Assembly (NCBI GenBank): GCA_003599025.1
Contig: QZIL01000064.1
Coordinates: 1 to 64,000 of the forward strand
Length of the DNA: 64,000 bases
Direction: 5' to 3'
From: Nitrospiraceae bacterium
GTDB taxonomy: Bacteria; Nitrospirota; Thermodesulfovibrionia; UBA6902
Shown here: positions 41,027 through 50,777 of the stretch, piece by piece
Position numbering within the stretch: position 1 is the stretch's first letter
How the letters are laid out: every line of letters starts with the position of its first letter
The notes under the pieces: model-generated
Databases searched by the model: none
What the model was told of the DNA's origin: nothing
The model's input: only the letters and a program-made list of their open reading frames with translations
Translations under genes and position numbers: made by a program

Positions 41027-42715
41027 TTAGCTGCGCGGTCTTATGCCCTTTAGCTGGAGTTGGAGATTTTTTGATCCGTTCCACTCATTTACCCCGAGGA
41101 CAAAGGCGATATCCAGGGATGAGGCACTGCCAATGCATTCAACCTGCTTTCCCATGCCGAAGCCGATTGTGTCCATGCTGAGATTGTCCTGCCTGAGCTG
41201 CATCTTGAGATGATTGCTGCCTACAATTTTCTGGCTGACGATGTCTATGCCTTTAGCGCCGAGTACAGGCTGCCTGTTTGACTCACCGTAAGGTTCAAGC
41301 AGCGCCAGTTGATTTGAGAGGCTGAAACTTAAATCAGAGAACCTGACGGCGGCCTCTATTTCCAATACAGGGACCATATCCTCAGGTGTGAGTTCATCTT
41401 CCACCTTCCTGCATATCCGGTCCCTGAACGCAGGAAGATTATCCAGCTCAAGCCTGAGCCCGGCAGCCTGCCGGTGCCCTCCGTAACCAAGCAGCAGGTC
41501 AGCGCAGCCGGCAATCCCCCTGTACAGATGGAAGGGCGGGATGCTTCTGGCAGAACCCTTGGCAATATTCCCGTTAACTGAAAAAAGGAACACGGGCCTG
41601 TAATACAAATCCACCAGCCGGGACGCAACTATGCCGATTACCCCGGGATGCCAGTCAGGGGATGACAGGACAATCGCGGGGCCGGGGTCGTCCGGCTCTA
41701 TCATATCAAGTGCTGTTTTTAGTACATCTGCTTCAATCTGCTGTCTGGTCCTGTTCTGCTCCTCGAGAAGATGAGCAATGGCATCTGCCCTGCCCCTGTC
41801 CTGTGTAAGGAAAAGTTCGACTACCTCCCCTGCGTCATCAAGCCTGCCTGCTGCATTGATCCTGGGTATAAGGCTGAAAGAAAGCGCACCTGCGCGGCTG
41901 CCTCCGTTTACACCGGCAGACTCTTTCAAGGCCAGTATTCCGGTCCTTGCAAGACTGTCATTGATCCTCTTGAGCCCGTATGTGACAAGGACCCTGTTTT
42001 CCCCGGTCAGAGGCACAGAATCAGCAATGGTCCCGAGGGCAACGAGATCCAGGAGGTCCTCCATTTGAAGGTCATCTCTTCCCATGTCCTGTACAAGGGC
42101 CTGGACCAGCTTAAATGCGACCCCCACTCCCGCAAGATATTTAAAAGGATATATTGAATCGATTCTGTGGGGATCAACTACCGCGACTGCAGATGGAAGC
42201 GTCTCAGGAGGTTCGTGATGATCAGTAACTATAACATCCATTCCCAATGCTCCGGCAGCAACCACCTCAGCCTCAGAGCTGATACCGCAGTCAACTGTAA
42301 CAATGAGGTCTGCCTTCATGGCACTTGCCTTCTCAATGCCTTTACTGCTCAGGCCATATCCTTCGGTTATCCTGTTGGGTATGTGATAGCAGGTCTTGAG
42401 TCCCAGCGCATTAAATGTAGAGACAAGCAGCGATGTGGCTGTTATCCCGTCCGCGTCATAGTCACCATGAACAAGGACAGTTTCATCCCTGTCAATGGCA
42501 GACCTGAGTCTGTCAACAGCAGCCCTCATGTCCGGCATGAGAAAGGGATCATGGATTTTTTTCAGCGACGGGTAGAGAAAGTCCTTTATTGCCCCGGCAT
42601 CTTTCATGCCGCGGTTCACCAGTATCTGGGCCAGCACCGGGGAAATGGAAATCTCTTTTGAAAGGTAAGCCAGGAACTCCTGATTGGTTTTGCTTACAAG
42701 CCAGTTACGATGCAT
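41027..42715 (-). CDS. recJ: single-stranded-DNA-specific exonuclease RecJ
   Basis: 562 aa, VLVHGDYDADGITATSLL, TVDCGISS, VTDHHEPP, YGGHRQAAGL. Confidence 0.95.
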   Translation of the reverse strand: MHRNWLVSKTNQEFLAYLSKEISISPVLAQILVNRGMKDAGAIKDFLYPSLKKIHDPFLMPDMRAAVDRLRSAIDRDETVLVHGDYDADGITATSLLVSTFNALGLKTCYHIPNRITEGYGLSSKGIEKASAMKADLIVTVDCGISSEAEVVAAGALGMDVIVTDHHEPPETLPSAVAVVDPHRIDSIYPFKYLAGVGVAFKLVQALVQDMGRDDLQMEDLLDLVALGTIADSVPLTGENRVLVTYGLKRINDSLARTGILALKESAGVNGGSRAGALSFSLIPRINAAGRLDDAGEVVELFLTQDRGRADAIAHLLEEQNRTRQQIEADVLKTALDMIEPDDPGPAIVLSSPDWHPGVIGIVASRLVDLYYRPVFLFSVNGNIAKGSARSIPPFHLYRGIAGCADLLLGYGGHRQAAGLRLELDNLPAFRDRICRKVEDELTPEDMVPVLEIEAAVRFSDLSFSLSNQLALLEPYGESNRQPVLGAKGIDIVSQKIVGSNHLKMQLRQDNLSMDTIGFGMGKQVECIGSASSLDIAFVLGVNEWNGSKNLQLQLKGIRPRS

Positions 42716-42843
42716 GTATTACAAATTGGTCCGCAGATTTCACAGATCGTATGGAATGCTGATTAGGCCACATACCGTTACGGACTTTTAATGGATTGAA
42801 TATTTATAACAAATCCCAAATGCTGGTCATTAAGCGCAGGAAT

Positions 42844-43755
42844 TTATTTTTTCCCCATTGCCACGTCTTTGCCAAGCAGCAGTACGATAGGGCTCGCCAC
42901 AAAAATCGAAGAATATGTACCAACGATTATCCCCAGCATGATCGCAAGGGCAAAATCGTGGATCACTTCACCGCCAAAGGCAAATAGTGCGGCTGCAGAA
43001 AAGAATGTTGTCAGGGAAACTATAATAGTACGTGAAAGCACTTCATTTATGCTCTCGTTAATGACCTCAACTGTAGATTTCTTTAGCCTGGACCTCAGGT
43101 TCTCCCTGATCCTGTCAAAAACCACCACTGTGTCGGTCAGGGAATATCCGGCGATCATCAGAAGGGCGCTGACTACAATAAGATTAATCTCTTTGCCCAT
43201 CAAATAAAATATCCCGAGGACTGCGAGCACATCATGGAATGTAGCTACAGTTGCCCCGATACTGAACCTGAACTGGAAGCGTATCGTGATATAAATGAGA
43301 ATGCCTATTATCGCGGCTATGACCGCCCACAACGCGTCGGTCCTCAGTTTTTTCCCGACTTTGGGGCCTATCTCAGTGGAGGAATCCACTACCATGCTGC
43401 TTTCAGAATACTTCTGTGATAAGGCCGATATCATTTTTTTGGAAACGTCCCCGATGTTCTCCTCGCTTTTTTTCGTGCTGATCAGGACCTTGTTTTCACC
43501 CGGCAGGTCCTGAAGCTCCACATCAGATATTCCGCCGCTCAGTAAAGCCTGCCTCACATCTTTGAGCGGGACACGCTCATTGAACTTTATCTGGACCGCA
43601 GTGCCCCCGGCAAAATCAATCCCCAGATTTGCAGCGCCCCTTGATATCTGGATTACGGTGAACAGTCCAAGAACTGACATAATAGCAGTCAGGGCAAGTG
43701 CATAGTACCTCTTTCCCATGAAATCTATTTTCGTAGCTTTAAGAATTTCTATCAT
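42844..43755 (-). CDS. secF: protein translocase subunit SecF
   Basis: 303 aa, GIDFAGGTAVQIKF, SLTDTVVVFDRIRENLR. Confidence 0.95.
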   Translation of the reverse strand: MIEILKATKIDFMGKRYYALALTAIMSVLGLFTVIQISRGAANLGIDFAGGTAVQIKFNERVPLKDVRQALLSGGISDVELQDLPGENKVLISTKKSEENIGDVSKKMISALSQKYSESSMVVDSSTEIGPKVGKKLRTDALWAVIAAIIGILIYITIRFQFRFSIGATVATFHDVLAVLGIFYLMGKEINLIVVSALLMIAGYSLTDTVVVFDRIRENLRSRLKKSTVEVINESINEVLSRTIIVSLTTFFSAAALFAFGGEVIHDFALAIMLGIIVGTYSSIFVASPIVLLLGKDVAMGKK

Positions 43756-45365
43756 ATGCTGAGCTCTTTCATTTCCCTTCTGGACGATATAATGTCAAAT
43801 ATTGTTTTTGTACCGACAAGGGCAGTAAAAAGGTTGATGAACACCCCTACCCCCAGGGTAACTGCAAAACCCTTTATGGGACCTGTCCCGAACTGAAAAA
43901 GGACCACTGCTGTAATCAGCGTTGTAACATGAGAGTCAAAGATGGTCCAGAAGGCCTTGTCATAACCTGAATCTATTGCCGCCCGTGGTGTCTTGCCCAG
44001 CCTGAGCTCCTCACGCATCCTCTCGAACATGAGCACATTACTGTCAACCGCCATCCCAATGGCAAGTATGATACCCGCTATGCCGGGGAGGGTGAGGGTC
44101 GCGTTAAAGGCAGAGAGTACCCCAAGCAGATAAAGAATATTAAGGACCAGCGCAAAATCCGCAATCATGCCCGCCATCCTGTAATAGATGACCATAAATA
44201 CTACGACCAGTGCAGCGCCGACAAGACCCGCCTTGACACCCGCGTTTATGGAGTCCCTGCCGAGTGAAGGGCCTACAGTCAGGTTTTGCAGCATCTTAAG
44301 GGGTGCGGGAAGCGATCCGGACCTGAGCACTATCGCGAGGTCCTTTGCCTCCTGCATCCCGAAGGAACCGGAAATCTGGGCATTGCCGCCCGCGATTTTT
44401 TCCTGAATTACCGGGGATGAATATACATTGTTGTCAAGTATGATCGCGAGCCTCTTTTTGACATTATTAGCAGTGACCTGTTCAAATAGCCTTGACCCTA
44501 CAGAATCAAATGAAATTGACACATAGGGCTCGTTATATCTCTGGTCTATGTTCACTCGGGCCTCTGTAAGAAACTCTCCTGTCAGGAGCGCATGTTTTTT
44601 CATAAGGTAAACTGTCAGTGTCTCTACCCCGGTCTCCTTGTTGCGTTCCCTGCCGAAAAGGATCTCGTCCCCCTCAGGGATCTGCCCTGCAAACTGTTCC
44701 AGAATCTTCGGGGCTTCAGAGGGCAGAATAGAGCCCGGGAGCTGCGCTGCCACAGGGGACTCGTCATCAAGGAGTTTAAATTCGAGTATTGCGGTCTTGC
44801 CCACAAGCTCGATAGCACGCTTGGTGTCTTTTATGCCCGGAAGCTGAATGACTATTTCATTGCCGGATTGTGTGTGGATTGTCGGCTCTGTTACACCAAA
44901 CTCATCCACCCTGTTTCTGATCGTCTCGAGAGCCTGTTCAACAGAAGATTCCTTGATCCTCTTGATCTCCTGTGCATCAAGATTGTATACGATCTTTCCC
45001 TCAGAAACGGATTCGAGGCTGAGGTTCGGGAACTGCTCTGAAATCGTCTTTTTAACTGCATCTGTATCCGGAGATACGATAATATCAGGGCCTTTTTTCT
45101 CTGCCCGGGCTTCGATCTTTTTCTCATTAAAGGTATTTGCAAGGCTCGATGTCAATCTCTCGACCGTAACGTCCACTGCCTTGTCACCGTCGACTTCATA
45201 TACGAGGTGCACACCTCCCTGCAGATCAAGACCGAGTACGATCCCGTATTTCTGAAGCCATTCGGGAAGTGCGCCTTTAAGTGTGGTAGAAGGAAGGTAA
45301 AATATTACCGATAGCAATGTTGCTGCAGTGATCAGTGAAAGACGCCAGAAAAAATTTTTTTTCAC
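43752..45365 (-). CDS. secD: protein translocase subunit SecD
   Basis: Likely GTG start at VKKNFFWRLSLI within the 548-aa ORF; LGLDLQGGVHLVYEVD, AIGMAVDSNVLMFERMREELRLG. Confidence 0.93.
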   Translation of the reverse strand: MKKNFFWRLSLITAATLLSVIFYLPSTTLKGALPEWLQKYGIVLGLDLQGGVHLVYEVDGDKAVDVTVERLTSSLANTFNEKKIEARAEKKGPDIIVSPDTDAVKKTISEQFPNLSLESVSEGKIVYNLDAQEIKRIKESSVEQALETIRNRVDEFGVTEPTIHTQSGNEIVIQLPGIKDTKRAIELVGKTAILEFKLLDDESPVAAQLPGSILPSEAPKILEQFAGQIPEGDEILFGRERNKETGVETLTVYLMKKHALLTGEFLTEARVNIDQRYNEPYVSISFDSVGSRLFEQVTANNVKKRLAIILDNNVYSSPVIQEKIAGGNAQISGSFGMQEAKDLAIVLRSGSLPAPLKMLQNLTVGPSLGRDSINAGVKAGLVGAALVVVFMVIYYRMAGMIADFALVLNILYLLGVLSAFNATLTLPGIAGIILAIGMAVDSNVLMFERMREELRLGKTPRAAIDSGYDKAFWTIFDSHVTTLITAVVLFQFGTGPIKGFAVTLGVGVFINLFTALVGTKTIFDIISSRREMKELSI

Positions 45366-45372
45366 CTGGGAA

Positions 45373-45816
45373 TTACTCCTTGGTCCTGAGGCCGGCAATG
45401 TAGCCGCGGTTTACCTTTATCTTTACGTCGTCCTTGACACCGACCTTAAGGGTCACGGTCTCAGTATCGATATCTTCGATAAGCCCGTAGATGCCGCCAT
45501 TAGTCATGACCTTGTCGCCTTTTTTAAGGTTCTCGAGCATCTGCTTATGCTCTTTTGCTTTCTTTGACTGGGGCCTGATAAGCAGGAAATAAAAAATGAC
45601 AAAGATCAGTATCAGAGGCAGAAAAGACTGAAGCATGGCAGTCGTACCCTGGGGGCCTCCTGCGTTACCTCCCGGCTGTCCGGCCATTGCATAGACTGTA
45701 GCTGTTGATCCTGCAACAATCAGTATCGAGAACAAAAGCAAATTTAAAGAATACGCTATATAATTATTGATCCGGCGCTGCACACGGCCAGTTTTTTGAA
45801 TGAACCGGTTCGACAT
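45373..45816 (-). CDS. yajC: preprotein translocase subunit YajC
   Basis: LPLILIFVIFYFLLIRPQSKKAKEHKQMLENLKKGDKVMTNGGIYG; start may be downstream of 45816. Confidence 0.9.
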   Translation of the reverse strand: MSNRFIQKTGRVQRRINNYIAYSLNLLLFSILIVAGSTATVYAMAGQPGGNAGGPQGTTAMLQSFLPLILIFVIFYFLLIRPQSKKAKEHKQMLENLKKGDKVMTNGGIYGLIEDIDTETVTLKVGVKDDVKIKVNRGYIAGLRTKE

Positions 45817-45935
45817 TACACATCCTCCATGTATTTATTAGTATTAAAAGACTTGATACTATAACTTTTCAGAGTTTTTTTTATCAAGATACAAATACCC
45901 ATTAGTTATAGGAGGGGCAAAACAACCGGAGTTAT

Positions 45936-46029
45936 CATTCCCGCAGGCTTCGCGTGTCGGAAATTCTCCTGAAAACAAAAAGAAAGATTCCCCCGAATAA
46001 GTCGGGGCAGGCTCCCAGGCCGGAATGAC
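45936..46029. repeat. GTCATTCC...GGAATGAC repeat, copy 5
   Basis: atcattcccgcagg...cccccgaataagtcggggcaggctcccaggccggaatgac. Confidence 0.7.
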
Positions 46030-46240
46030 GGCCATTCCCCCGGAAACTGACGGGTTACAAAGAAGTGCCTGACGCGGACTGACGCATCGGACCCCTGCCC
46101 TTGCAGAGTGTAATTTGCCTCACTTTTGGGGGAATTGCCGCAATATTCAATTAATGTTTGAAGACGATATGTTAACAGGCTTCATATGTAAAACAGCATC
46201 TCGTCTTATTAATATCGGATTTCTCATGCCTGGTCAACAA

Positions 46241-46256
46241 TGGCATGGTAATTGCT
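46241..46256 (+). promoter_or_regulatory. sigma-54 (-24/-12) promoter upstream of hydrogenase operon
   Basis: TGGCATGGTAATTGCT versus consensus TGGCACRNNNNTTGCW (one mismatch; GG-N10-GC spacing kept), ~165 bp upstream of the CTG start. Confidence 0.7.
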
Positions 46257-46420
46257 GTATATTTTATGTCTTATTTCCCGGTATCCATAATTATTAGCTT
46301 AAAGCAGTATGCGCCAGCATATCAGATAAGTAAGGCTGCCTGATAAGTAATGATGCAGGTCTGAATTAATCCGGATCAGCCGAAACCGGACAAAGCATAC
46401 AAAAAAGGAGGCAGTTTAAA

Positions 46421-47368
46421 CTGAAAATATCAAGACGGGAGTTCATAAAATACTGCACAATGTCTGCCGCAGCACTGGGATTAACATCTGCGCTGGGCCC
46501 CCTCGAAAAAATATTGGCGAGTACTGACGGCCCTCCTATAATATGGCTGAAGGGGGCAGGCTGCACCGGCTGCACAGTATCTCTGGCTAACCTTATATCC
46601 GGCAGTGCTCCGGTTGATGTTGGTGATCTGCTGATCAATACAATAGACCTGGTTTATCATCCAACATTGATGAATGCGTCAGGAGAGCTTGCAACCCAGA
46701 CCCTTAACAATGCCGCTGCCGGGACATTCGTGCTTGTGGTCGAAGGCAGTATTCCTACCATGTTTAACGGCAGGACCTGTACCGTGTATGAACACAATGG
46801 TCTCCCTGTTACAGCCCTCTCAGCTGTACAGTCTCTTGCACCTATGGCCGCGAAAGTATTGGCCGTTGGTACATGTGCGTGCTTTGGCGGCATTCCCGGG
46901 GCCATGCCTAACCCAACCGGGGCAAAAGGAGTATCAGAAGTTACGAGCGTATCACCCATTAATATTCCGGGATGCCCGCCCCATCCTGACTGGATAGTAT
47001 GGACAGTCGCCCAGCTTCTTGCGGGCAACACAATAACGCTCGACCAGTTCAGCAGGCCAACCGCCCTGTACGGCACAACTGTGCACAATCAGTGTTCAAG
47101 GCAGGATTCAGAATGGGCAACTTCCTTAAATGACGCCGGCTTGTGCACTATCGGCCTCGGATGCAAGGGGATGCTGACCTATGCAGACTGTCCGACCCGG
47201 AAATGGAACAATGGAGTAAACTGGTGCGTCGGGGCTGATTCCCTGTGCCAGGGCTGCACACAGCCCGGTTTCCCGGACCTGTTCGCCCCGCTCTTCAGCA
47301 CCAGAGGAGTGGCCCCGAACCACTGGAATATTAATCCGCCCCGAAACACATGCACGGGATGCCACTGA
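46421..47368 (+). CDS. [NiFe] hydrogenase small subunit, Tat-exported, probable CTG start
   Basis: AGGAGG SD 8 nt before CTG; (M)KISRREFIKYCTMSAAALGLTSA Tat signal; GAGCTGCT, GTCACFGGIPGA, GCPPHPDW; ends NTCTGCH. Confidence 0.88.
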   Translation: MKISRREFIKYCTMSAAALGLTSALGPLEKILASTDGPPIIWLKGAGCTGCTVSLANLISGSAPVDVGDLLINTIDLVYHPTLMNASGELATQTLNNAAAGTFVLVVEGSIPTMFNGRTCTVYEHNGLPVTALSAVQSLAPMAAKVLAVGTCACFGGIPGAMPNPTGAKGVSEVTSVSPINIPGCPPHPDWIVWTVAQLLAGNTITLDQFSRPTALYGTTVHNQCSRQDSEWATSLNDAGLCTIGLGCKGMLTYADCPTRKWNNGVNWCVGADSLCQGCTQPGFPDLFAPLFSTRGVAPNHWNINPPRNTCTGCH

Positions 47369-47433
47369 TCCAGGGGCAGCTGCAATTAAAGATTAGCATC
47401 AGGATTCCGTTTTTTTAGTGTCAGGAGACAAGA

Positions 47434-48906
47434 ATGGCAATTATCACAATCGTTGATCCGGTTACCCGTATAGAAGGGCATTTGAAGGTCCAGGTGACCA
47501 TTGATACTGTCGGAGGTGTGCAGCAGGTTGTCGATGCTCAGTGCAGCGGGACCCAGTTCCGGGGATTTGAACTGATACTGCAGGGACGGGACCCTCTGGA
47601 TGCTCCTTATCTTACCGAACGCATCTGCGGTGTCTGCCCTGTATCGCACGGTATGGCGTCAGTGAAGGCCCTGGAGAGCGCAGCAGGCCTGACTATTTCT
47701 GCAGACGCAAGGATACTGCGAAATCTGGTACTTGGCTCAAATTTTATTTCTTCCCATATTCTTCATTTTTATATCCTGGCCTCTCTTGATTATATTACTC
47801 CTCCACCGGGCGCTCCGTGGAACCCTTACTGGGATGTGGATATAATGAGGGACCCCAGCCTGCTGCAGATTGCCGGCAACTTTGTACCTGCTGTTACCAA
47901 ACGCAGAGAGGCCCAGGAGATGCTTGCAATATTTGGAGGTAGGATGCCCTCACCTCCGGCGTTCGTGGCAGGCGGATTTACTACCAAACCTTCCAGCAGC
48001 ATGATTGACTCCTTTTCCTCTTATCTCAATAATCTGATTTCATTTATAAATGTCAGCTATATTCCGGATGTCCAGCTTCTGCAGTCTGTATATTCAGATT
48101 ACAGCAGTATAGGAAAAGGGCCCGGCAACCTTCTGTCATACGGTGTGTTTGATCTGGATGATACTGTCAGTCCCGACAGGCTCCTTAACCGTGGTTTTGT
48201 TTTCGACTCGATGCCCGCGAGTGTCCAGCCTGTTTCAGCAGATAAAATCAAAGAGCATGTCACCTATTCCTGGTACGACGATTCCACCAATAATCAGAAT
48301 CCTGCTAACGGGAGTACCGTTATCGTTGACCCCGCATCAAAAACAGACGCATACAGCTGGCTCAAGGCACCCAGGTACCACGGCAAGCCGATGGAGTGCG
48401 GGCCCCTTGCCAGAATGTGGGTTAACGGTGATTACCGGAATGGTATTTCTGTTATGGACCGTCATATGGCCCGGGCACTGGAAGCCCAAAAAGTCGCTAA
48501 TGCCATGATCGGATGGCTTGGCGAACTTACAACAGGCGGGGATGTTTATACCACTTATAATACACCTTATGGCGCGCTGGGGACCGGACTCACCGAGGCA
48601 CCCCGCGGGGCCCTCGGTCACTGGGTGCAAACCACTGTTGACGGTTCTTCTCCCCTGCTCGGACCGGCCATTGAAAATTATCAGGTAATAACTCCGACCT
48701 GCTGGAATGCCTCACCCAAAGACGCACGAGGCAACCGGGGGCCTATTGAAAGGGCACTCATAGGAACAGAAATTTTAGACCCGGCACAGCCCATTGAGGT
48801 GCTGCGCATCATCCATTCATTTGATCCGTGTCTTTCCTGCGCTGTTCATGTCATGCGGCCTGAAGGAGAGCCAGTTGTCATTGTAAATGCGGGGGGAAGA
48901 CCATAG
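47434..48906 (+). CDS. [NiFe] hydrogenase large subunit
   Basis: 490 aa, RIEGHL, RICGVCPVSHG, C-terminal DPCLSCAVHV. Confidence 0.95.
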   Translation: MAIITIVDPVTRIEGHLKVQVTIDTVGGVQQVVDAQCSGTQFRGFELILQGRDPLDAPYLTERICGVCPVSHGMASVKALESAAGLTISADARILRNLVLGSNFISSHILHFYILASLDYITPPPGAPWNPYWDVDIMRDPSLLQIAGNFVPAVTKRREAQEMLAIFGGRMPSPPAFVAGGFTTKPSSSMIDSFSSYLNNLISFINVSYIPDVQLLQSVYSDYSSIGKGPGNLLSYGVFDLDDTVSPDRLLNRGFVFDSMPASVQPVSADKIKEHVTYSWYDDSTNNQNPANGSTVIVDPASKTDAYSWLKAPRYHGKPMECGPLARMWVNGDYRNGISVMDRHMARALEAQKVANAMIGWLGELTTGGDVYTTYNTPYGALGTGLTEAPRGALGHWVQTTVDGSSPLLGPAIENYQVITPTCWNASPKDARGNRGPIERALIGTEILDPAQPIEVLRIIHSFDPCLSCAVHVMRPEGEPVVIVNAGGRP

Positions 48907-48908
48907 CT

Positions 48909-49448
48909 ATGAGTACACTCATTCTCGGCATAGGCAATCTTCTTCTCTGTGATGAAGGCATCGGCGTTCATGCAGTTCGCGCACTTCAACAGGAGAACCT
49001 GCCGCCGGATGTCATAACATTTGAAGCAGGGACTGCCTTACTCGACGCACTTCCTGAAATCGGGCGGGCCGAACATATCATTATCATTGACGCAATGAGG
49101 GCCAACCACGCGCCCGGAACAGTCTATATTGTTCCGCTGGGTGAATGCGTCAGGCCTGAATATACTGCGTCACTGCATGGGTTCGATATGCAGCGAGTAC
49201 TGTATCTTGCAGGCAGGACCTCCCCTGCAGATGCAATTGTAATAGGGATAGAGCCTGCCAGGATCGGGTGGGGGACCGAACTGTCTCCGATAATCAGGGA
49301 CGCGATTCCGGTGGTGATTGAGACAGTTAAGACTGAAATAGCAAATTTTAACAGCCGTCCGCCGTCATTCCCGCTTGCAGGGAATCAGCCGGGGGGTAAG
49401 ATAACGGATTCCGGACAATCTCGCATCGGGTCGATCCGACTGGAATGA
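48909..49448 (+). CDS. hydrogenase maturation protease (HyaD/HybD family)
   Basis: 179 aa, ILGIGNLLLCDEGIGVHAVRAL, IIIDAM, SLHGFDMQRVL; repeat-derived C-terminus. Confidence 0.92.
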   Translation: MSTLILGIGNLLLCDEGIGVHAVRALQQENLPPDVITFEAGTALLDALPEIGRAEHIIIIDAMRANHAPGTVYIVPLGECVRPEYTASLHGFDMQRVLYLAGRTSPADAIVIGIEPARIGWGTELSPIIRDAIPVVIETVKTEIANFNSRPPSFPLAGNQPGGKITDSGQSRIGSIRLE

Positions 49449-49449
49449 C
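49363..49449. repeat. GTCATTCC...GGAATGAC repeat, copy 6, forming 3' end of protease gene
   Basis: gtcattcccgcttgcagggaatcagccgg...ggattccggacaatctcgcatcgggtcgatccgactggaatgac. Confidence 0.7.
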
Positions 49450-49525
49450 AGTTATGATACCGCACAGCTCTTCTAAGAGACAGTTCATTCTGGCGGGGCA
49501 TCAAAAAGGAGTGTAGGTCCTTTTC

Positions 49526-50494
49526 ATGAAAAACCGTAGATTCATTATATCGGCATTTGCTGCAGCAATAATATTGCTGACAGCTTCATATGCATTGGCT
49601 TTGCCGGAGGCTTTCATTGTATATAAAGAAACAGACCTCGGCGGAAGCTGGCAGTATGACTACACCATCTATAATATATCCACTGAGGGAGAAGCCATTC
49701 ATGAAGTGTTTTTCTATTTCGCCGGGGATGTTGCCGTTACCGGGACATCTCTGCCGGCAGGATGGCACGGGGTCCCGTGGACGGGTGCGTATACCATCTC
49801 GTACCTGAATGCTTATTCAACGGAATTCACATATGACATAGTCGCGTGGGATTCTGCCAGCGGATTCAGTTTTACCACTGACTACAGGGCAGGCAACATA
49901 TTGTATGAAGCCCATTTTTCAGGGGACAAATATAGCTCCGGTACAACGGTCCTCTGCCTTTTTTCTTTCTTCAGAGACGCTGATGGGGATGGATTTGGGG
50001 ACCCGGAAGACACTGTCCAGTCCTGCCTTGCACCGGAAGGATATGTCGCGGACAATACAGACTGTGATGATGGCCAGGCGCAGATTAACCCACAGACCCT
50101 CTGGTACAGAGACAATGACGAAGATGGATATGGAAACCCGGCAATTTATCTTCAGCAGTGCACAGTACCTTCAGGGCCGACTCCTTATGTACTGAACACA
50201 CTCGACTATAATGACACTGACCCGTCCATCGGCCCGTCCGTAAAATTAAGCGGGACCTCTGCCGGTTATTATCTGTCACTTCAGGCAGCTTATGACGAGG
50301 CATCAAATGGAGATACGATACAGGCAGCGGCTGTGGTTTTTAACGAAAATCTTTACATCGATCAGAACAAATCAGTCGCCATTGACGGCGGATATAACGG
50401 GACTTTTACCTCTAGTTCCGGAAGCACGACCATTCAGGGCAATATGTCAGTTGCCGGCGGAGGGCTTGCCATCGGGAATGTTGTTTTGCAGTAG
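49526..50494 (+). CDS. secreted protein with MopE-like metal-binding motifs
   Basis: 322 aa, signal peptide; DADGDGFGDPEDTVQSCLAPEGYVADNTDCDDGQAQINP and DNDEDGYGNP Asp-rich repeats. Confidence 0.75.
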   Translation: MKNRRFIISAFAAAIILLTASYALALPEAFIVYKETDLGGSWQYDYTIYNISTEGEAIHEVFFYFAGDVAVTGTSLPAGWHGVPWTGAYTISYLNAYSTEFTYDIVAWDSASGFSFTTDYRAGNILYEAHFSGDKYSSGTTVLCLFSFFRDADGDGFGDPEDTVQSCLAPEGYVADNTDCDDGQAQINPQTLWYRDNDEDGYGNPAIYLQQCTVPSGPTPYVLNTLDYNDTDPSIGPSVKLSGTSAGYYLSLQAAYDEASNGDTIQAAAVVFNENLYIDQNKSVAIDGGYNGTFTSSSGSTTIQGNMSVAGGGLAIGNVVLQ

Positions 50495-50495
50495 A

Positions 50496-50720
50496 TCATT
50501 CAATGTCCGCATCTTCATTCTCCTCTTTTTCGAAATCCTCCAGGACCTTCCTGATCTCATCATCCGTTTTTCTCAGTTTTTCCCTGCAGTGCTTTATTAG
50601 ATACGCTGCTCTTTTCACCTTTTCAGTCAGGACATCAACGTCCGCAGTTTCATTCTCGATCTCTTCGACAATGGCCTCTATTTCTTCAAGGGCCTTCTTA
50701 TAAGTCAGAGCGTCTTTCAT
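50496..50720 (-). CDS. xseB: exodeoxyribonuclease VII small subunit
   Basis: 74 aa, TYKKALEEIEAIVEEIENETADVDVLTEKVKRAAYLIKHCREKLRKTD. Confidence 0.93.
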   Translation of the reverse strand: MKDALTYKKALEEIEAIVEEIENETADVDVLTEKVKRAAYLIKHCREKLRKTDDEIRKVLEDFEKEENEDADIE

Positions 50721-50777
50721 TGTTTCCTCCTTTTATATCACTTGCCGTCACAATTGCATAATACATAGATATCGGGG

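Noticed and set aside
46115-46297. 60-aa ORF upstream of the hydrogenase operon
   Set aside because: No domain; it spans the sigma-54 promoter, so it is more likely regulatory DNA.
47434-48906. [NiFeSe] hydrogenase (Sec in the large subunit)
   Set aside because: Both motifs have standard Cys codons (RICGVC, DPCLSCAVH) and the frame has no internal TGA.
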